From Apus apus (lineage: Eukaryota > Chordata > Aves > Apodiformes > Apodidae), in assembly GCF_020740795.1 (NCBI RefSeq), contig NC_067299.1, positions 11,171,333 through 11,235,332 on the forward strand: a stretch of 64,000 nt of DNA. Reading direction: 5' to 3'. Under the pieces are notes generated by a model that was not told the DNA's origin, ran no database searches, and saw only the letters and a program-made list of their open reading frames with translations. Each line of letters opens with the position of its first letter. The first letter of the stretch is position 1. This document shows, piece after piece, positions 60,439-64,000 of this stretch. A program made the position numbers and the translations under genes.

Positions 60439-63400
60439 GTATTGTTCCCTTCAGGGCTCTGGTTTGGTCTTGTCATATAACTCTTTGAGTAGGGATAAGA
60501 CATTTAATCGGGTACTAAATCCTGAGCAGCTTCTCCTTATTCCAAGTTTGGAGTGCAGTCAGTTTGGCATTTATGTGGCCAAGTGTTCACTGTTTATTTT
60601 GAAGAGTAAAGGTATGAAAATCCTATTGAGGAATTACAGATAATTTTCTCAGTGTGAACAGGAAATGGGTGAAGTAAAATATTTTACTTCCTTCATACAG
60701 TTCCTCACACAAGCTGGGTGCTTGAATAAAAGCATATTAGGAAGCATTTTTAGAGTACTTAACAGGAGTTTTATGCATCAGAGAGGACTGATGGTGTCTT
60801 AATGCCTTTGATCCATAAAGAGGAGGAGAGACATGGTGAGGTTTTCGTGACTGTGAGGTCAGGTTCAGGTAAATATTAGTGTTGTGCAAGAAGGGACACA
60901 AATCATCATATGCATGGAGACACCTATGGAAGAGGTGGGTTGCACACAGTTTGTCTGGACACCTGGGCAAACAAGCCACATGAGCCTGCAGTACAAAAGT
61001 GGTATTGTGAGGGTAAACCCATAACCTTCCAAATCAAGGCTCAGAAGGGATGGAGAAGAGCTGTGGGGGCTTTGATGGGTTCCTACAGGCAGTTGAGCTT
61101 TACCAGTGTTGCATCCTGCAAGGGCTACTGGGGCTTGGGTAGTTTCAGTGCACTGAGTTGAATGGGACATTAGTGACCCATGGCAAGACTTTGCCCACTG
61201 CTCCCTTCAAAGTGCTCTGCCCTGATTGATCACTGACTTCAGCAGAAGTAGCAAGATGAGAATTAGATCAACAGAAGCATTTGAAATTCCCAACTTTAAC
61301 AAGATATATTCCACGCTTGTCTGGTGCTTGGGTGTGGTGTGTTTGGTTCTTTGTTTGTGTGGTTTTTTTAAAGCTCCTGTCAGTGTATGTTTGAACACCA
61401 AGTTTTGCTCTGCTGTGGCACTGCCATGTTAACAATATATTTGACTAAGCACTAGAAATTGTCATGTTCCTCAGTTGTCCTGAAGTATTTAGACTTTGCT
61501 AACTTTGAAACTTCCAGTCTGTAGTGCAAAGGGAATGAAAGGCTATTTTATCCTAAAGGCTGTCAGCAGAACACAGAACTGTCAAAATCATTGAAGCCTG
61601 GGGCAAAAAAGATCTGGATCATCACGTTTCCTGTATCTACAGCAACACCAGATCATGCCTTACTCTTGTGTGTCTTACAGCTGTAACCATAGGCTTGTAC
61701 CTGGAGGCCATGTCTTCAGGATAGGATCACATTTAATACACTATCTGCACTACACTCAACAGCATGAGCTTTGCTCTTCAGTTCTTAACTACTGTTGCTA
61801 AAGCTGTAGGAGAGACATTTCAAGCCTAAGCTTTTACTTGCCTAAAAATGAAGCCACTTTGATCATGAATGTTTAGTTAGTGTCTCCATTCTGCCTTAGC
61901 ATTGCTCTCACTTCCACTGTGGTTCCAGAGCCAGGCCAGGCTTGGGGAACTGCTTCCTTCTGGCAATTGCAGAACTTCCAGCTTCAGCAGTCTGGTTAGA
62001 CCAAGTGTTTTGTGCAACTGAAATATGCCCATTTGTCCTTTCTCCTCTGAGCCAGTGGGAACAGCAGGGTTTCCGAATGTTGTTGGGCTTGTAATCATAA
62101 GCTCAGCTCACATATTGCAGGGTTGCCAGGCTGAGTGTGTGATGGTGCAGGTCTCCCTCCAGAGCACTGGCTTTTTTGTTGTGCCCATGTTTCTGGAGCA
62201 TTTATTTCTGTAGTGCTTTCTTTCTCTGACTCAGTTTTTCTAGACATTTGTGGTGGTACAGGCAATGTTCAGCATTTTTGTTGGGTTCTTGGAGTTGTTT
62301 GATGGTTTGTTTGGCTTTGGGTTTTGGTTGGGGCAAAGGGAGGCTGCCTCAGTTTATCTGGAATGAACATTATTTTTGCCAAAGCAGAAGACCTTTATAG
62401 ATGACCTTCAAAGAGCAGCCCAGATCTTATGTAGTTACCTGATAAACCTGACTGTTAAGCTTTTAAAGACAAATCTGCTGCATAGGCCAAGAATTACAAA
62501 GTCTTTTAGAGCCAGAACTGCAGTGAAAGGACATAGCAGGTAAAATACAGCACAGCTGTACTGGAAAAAACACATTTCATGTACTTGCAGACTATAAGAG
62601 TGAAATTGTAGTCCTGTGGTATGGTTGTGTCTCATTTCTCCTGTGAGAAACAAGTTATGGCTTAACAGGCACCCGTTTGCTGACATAATTGTCTATAGTA
62701 AGAGTTCTTGCTGGCTCAGCTGCACAGAGATCACACTGCTGAGTGGCAAAGGATTGCACTGTAGACCCAGCTTATGGTTGTGGCTGAAAACCAGTCTTGT
62801 GCCTCTGTGTCTGTGCAAATGTTCCCATTTCCAGTGGCAACAGCACACTGAACTATCCCAGAATAGGACAGGGAATGTGTGACACTGCAGCACAATTGCC
62901 TGAGCATAGTGAAGAGCATGGGTAGGTGCTCCAGCCCTGCTGTTTGCAAGGGAAAAGGACAGAGTGTTCGATCTTCACCTGCAGACAATACCTCAAAGAG
63001 CATCTTCACAACCAAGGAAGTATTGTCAGCTGTTCAGAGGGAATTCTGTCATCTCAGGATACCAGATAAGAGCTTTTCTAGCTGGAAGTTTGTCCCCTTT
63101 TACCACAGCAAGAGATTTCTGCCACTCTGAAGTTGAAATATGACTGAGGACTTCTTGAGTGTTTTTGTTTTGTTTTCCCTGGTAGATTGCTCCTCTCCAG
63201 TCAGGAGGGTATTTAAATAACTTCTTTCAATCTCCTGTTCTGTCTCGTTGGCAGTGTGAACTCCCTTGGTAATGGTCCTGCTAGAATGCCATAGTCTCAT
63301 GATACTTGGGAAGCAAGGCTAAAAATCTGTTAAATTCCACAGGCCTGGGGAGAAGATTCTGAGCAAAACTTGCCAACAGCTTTTGCAGATTTATCTTGGC

Positions 63401-64000
63401 CCAGCAGTTACCCAGTATGTTAACAGCACAACCCATGGAACAGTTACTTGGAAAATCAATTACACAGTGTGTGAAGCACCTCAACAATGTTCTGCAAAGA
63501 AATAGCACAGACTGTGTAATCTGCCGCAGTGGGCTCTGCAGGTTTCCGTTTGTCTTCAATGTCATGGGCTCCAGGTTCCACACCAGCCATGGCAGTAAGG
63601 ATGTTGGCATTTGAGAACAGTTTGTGTGTTTTTCCAAGCACCTAATATATGCTGTGCTTCCTCAAATTCAGTGGGAGGAGAATGTGCAACTCTGCAAAAA
63701 TCCTGGGTTTTGTTTGGCTCCCAAATTGCTGTCAGCTGCAGAGTTTAGATTTTCCCATCTGACACTTCACTGTTTGTTTTTTCATTCTCCTGGGGTAGAA
63801 GAACATTCACTTGAGTCCTATTATGTCCCTGTCATGTCTAGGCCATCACCTCATTGTTGTAAAGCAAAGGATTAACACTGGAGTTGAACATGCAGTAGCT
63901 CTGGATTACTTCTCTGTTCTGGTGCATTTCCGATTTACCCAACGTAGTTTCTGAACCTCCAGAGCTGAGTTTGAGGTTGGCATGTGTGTTGCTGCCTGCA
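60439..64000 (+). other. BAZ1B: BAZ1B intron 13 (to the window edge)
   Basis: I searched for the expected next exon (the segment before the PHD finger) and did not find it. No repeat or RNA gene is recognised, so this is taken as intron running past the right edge. Confidence 0.75.

Noticed and set aside
1-64000. CRISPR arrays, operons, phage or bacterial mobile elements
   Set aside because: The window is vertebrate nuclear DNA with spliced genes and CR1 LINEs. The regularly recurring sequences are CR1 3' ends.

Overview
The window is vertebrate nuclear DNA, most likely from a bird. The evidence is the many copies of the CR1 LINE 3' end, often finishing in the avian-style ATTCTATG repeat, and two genes of the vertebrate Williams-Beuren syndrome region (human 7q11.23). 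I cannot name the species.

Layout. Positions 1-1832 hold the 5' end of MLXIPL (ChREBP) on the minus strand: part of intron 1, coding exon 1 (1391-1683) and a TATA promoter in a small CpG island. Positions 2100-22700 are intergenic and crowded with fragments of the retrotransposon CR1. This stretch contains the 3' part of one further minus-strand gene, a secreted-type fibrinogen-domain protein (last coding exon 8650-9278), and an inverted copy of BAZ1B exon 4 with its neighbouring intron (4577-5449). A large CpG island at about 22850-24450 carries the BAZ1B promoter. From 23631 to the right edge the window is BAZ1B (WSTF) on the plus strand. Thirteen coding exons join in frame to give 1144 codons, which include the WAC kinase domain and the DDT domain. 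The PHD finger and bromodomain exons lie beyond the window.

MLXIPL (glucose-responsive transcription) and BAZ1B (chromatin remodelling and H2A.X tyrosine kinase) do not form a pathway together; they are syntenic neighbours. In human, BCL7B and TBL2 lie between them and all four genes point the same way. Here MLXIPL and BAZ1B are divergent and neither BCL7B nor TBL2 is between them, which fits an inversion of a MLXIPL-TBL2-BCL7B block.

The most unusual observation is the exon 4 copy. It matches BAZ1B exon 4 plus 661 bases of intron 4 with no net length change and only two differences in the 199-base exon. Where exon 4 begins, the copy switches to 13 bases that match the end of exon 3 (12 of 13) instead of intron 3. 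That is the mark of a spliced junction, so the copy may come from a partly spliced BAZ1B transcript.
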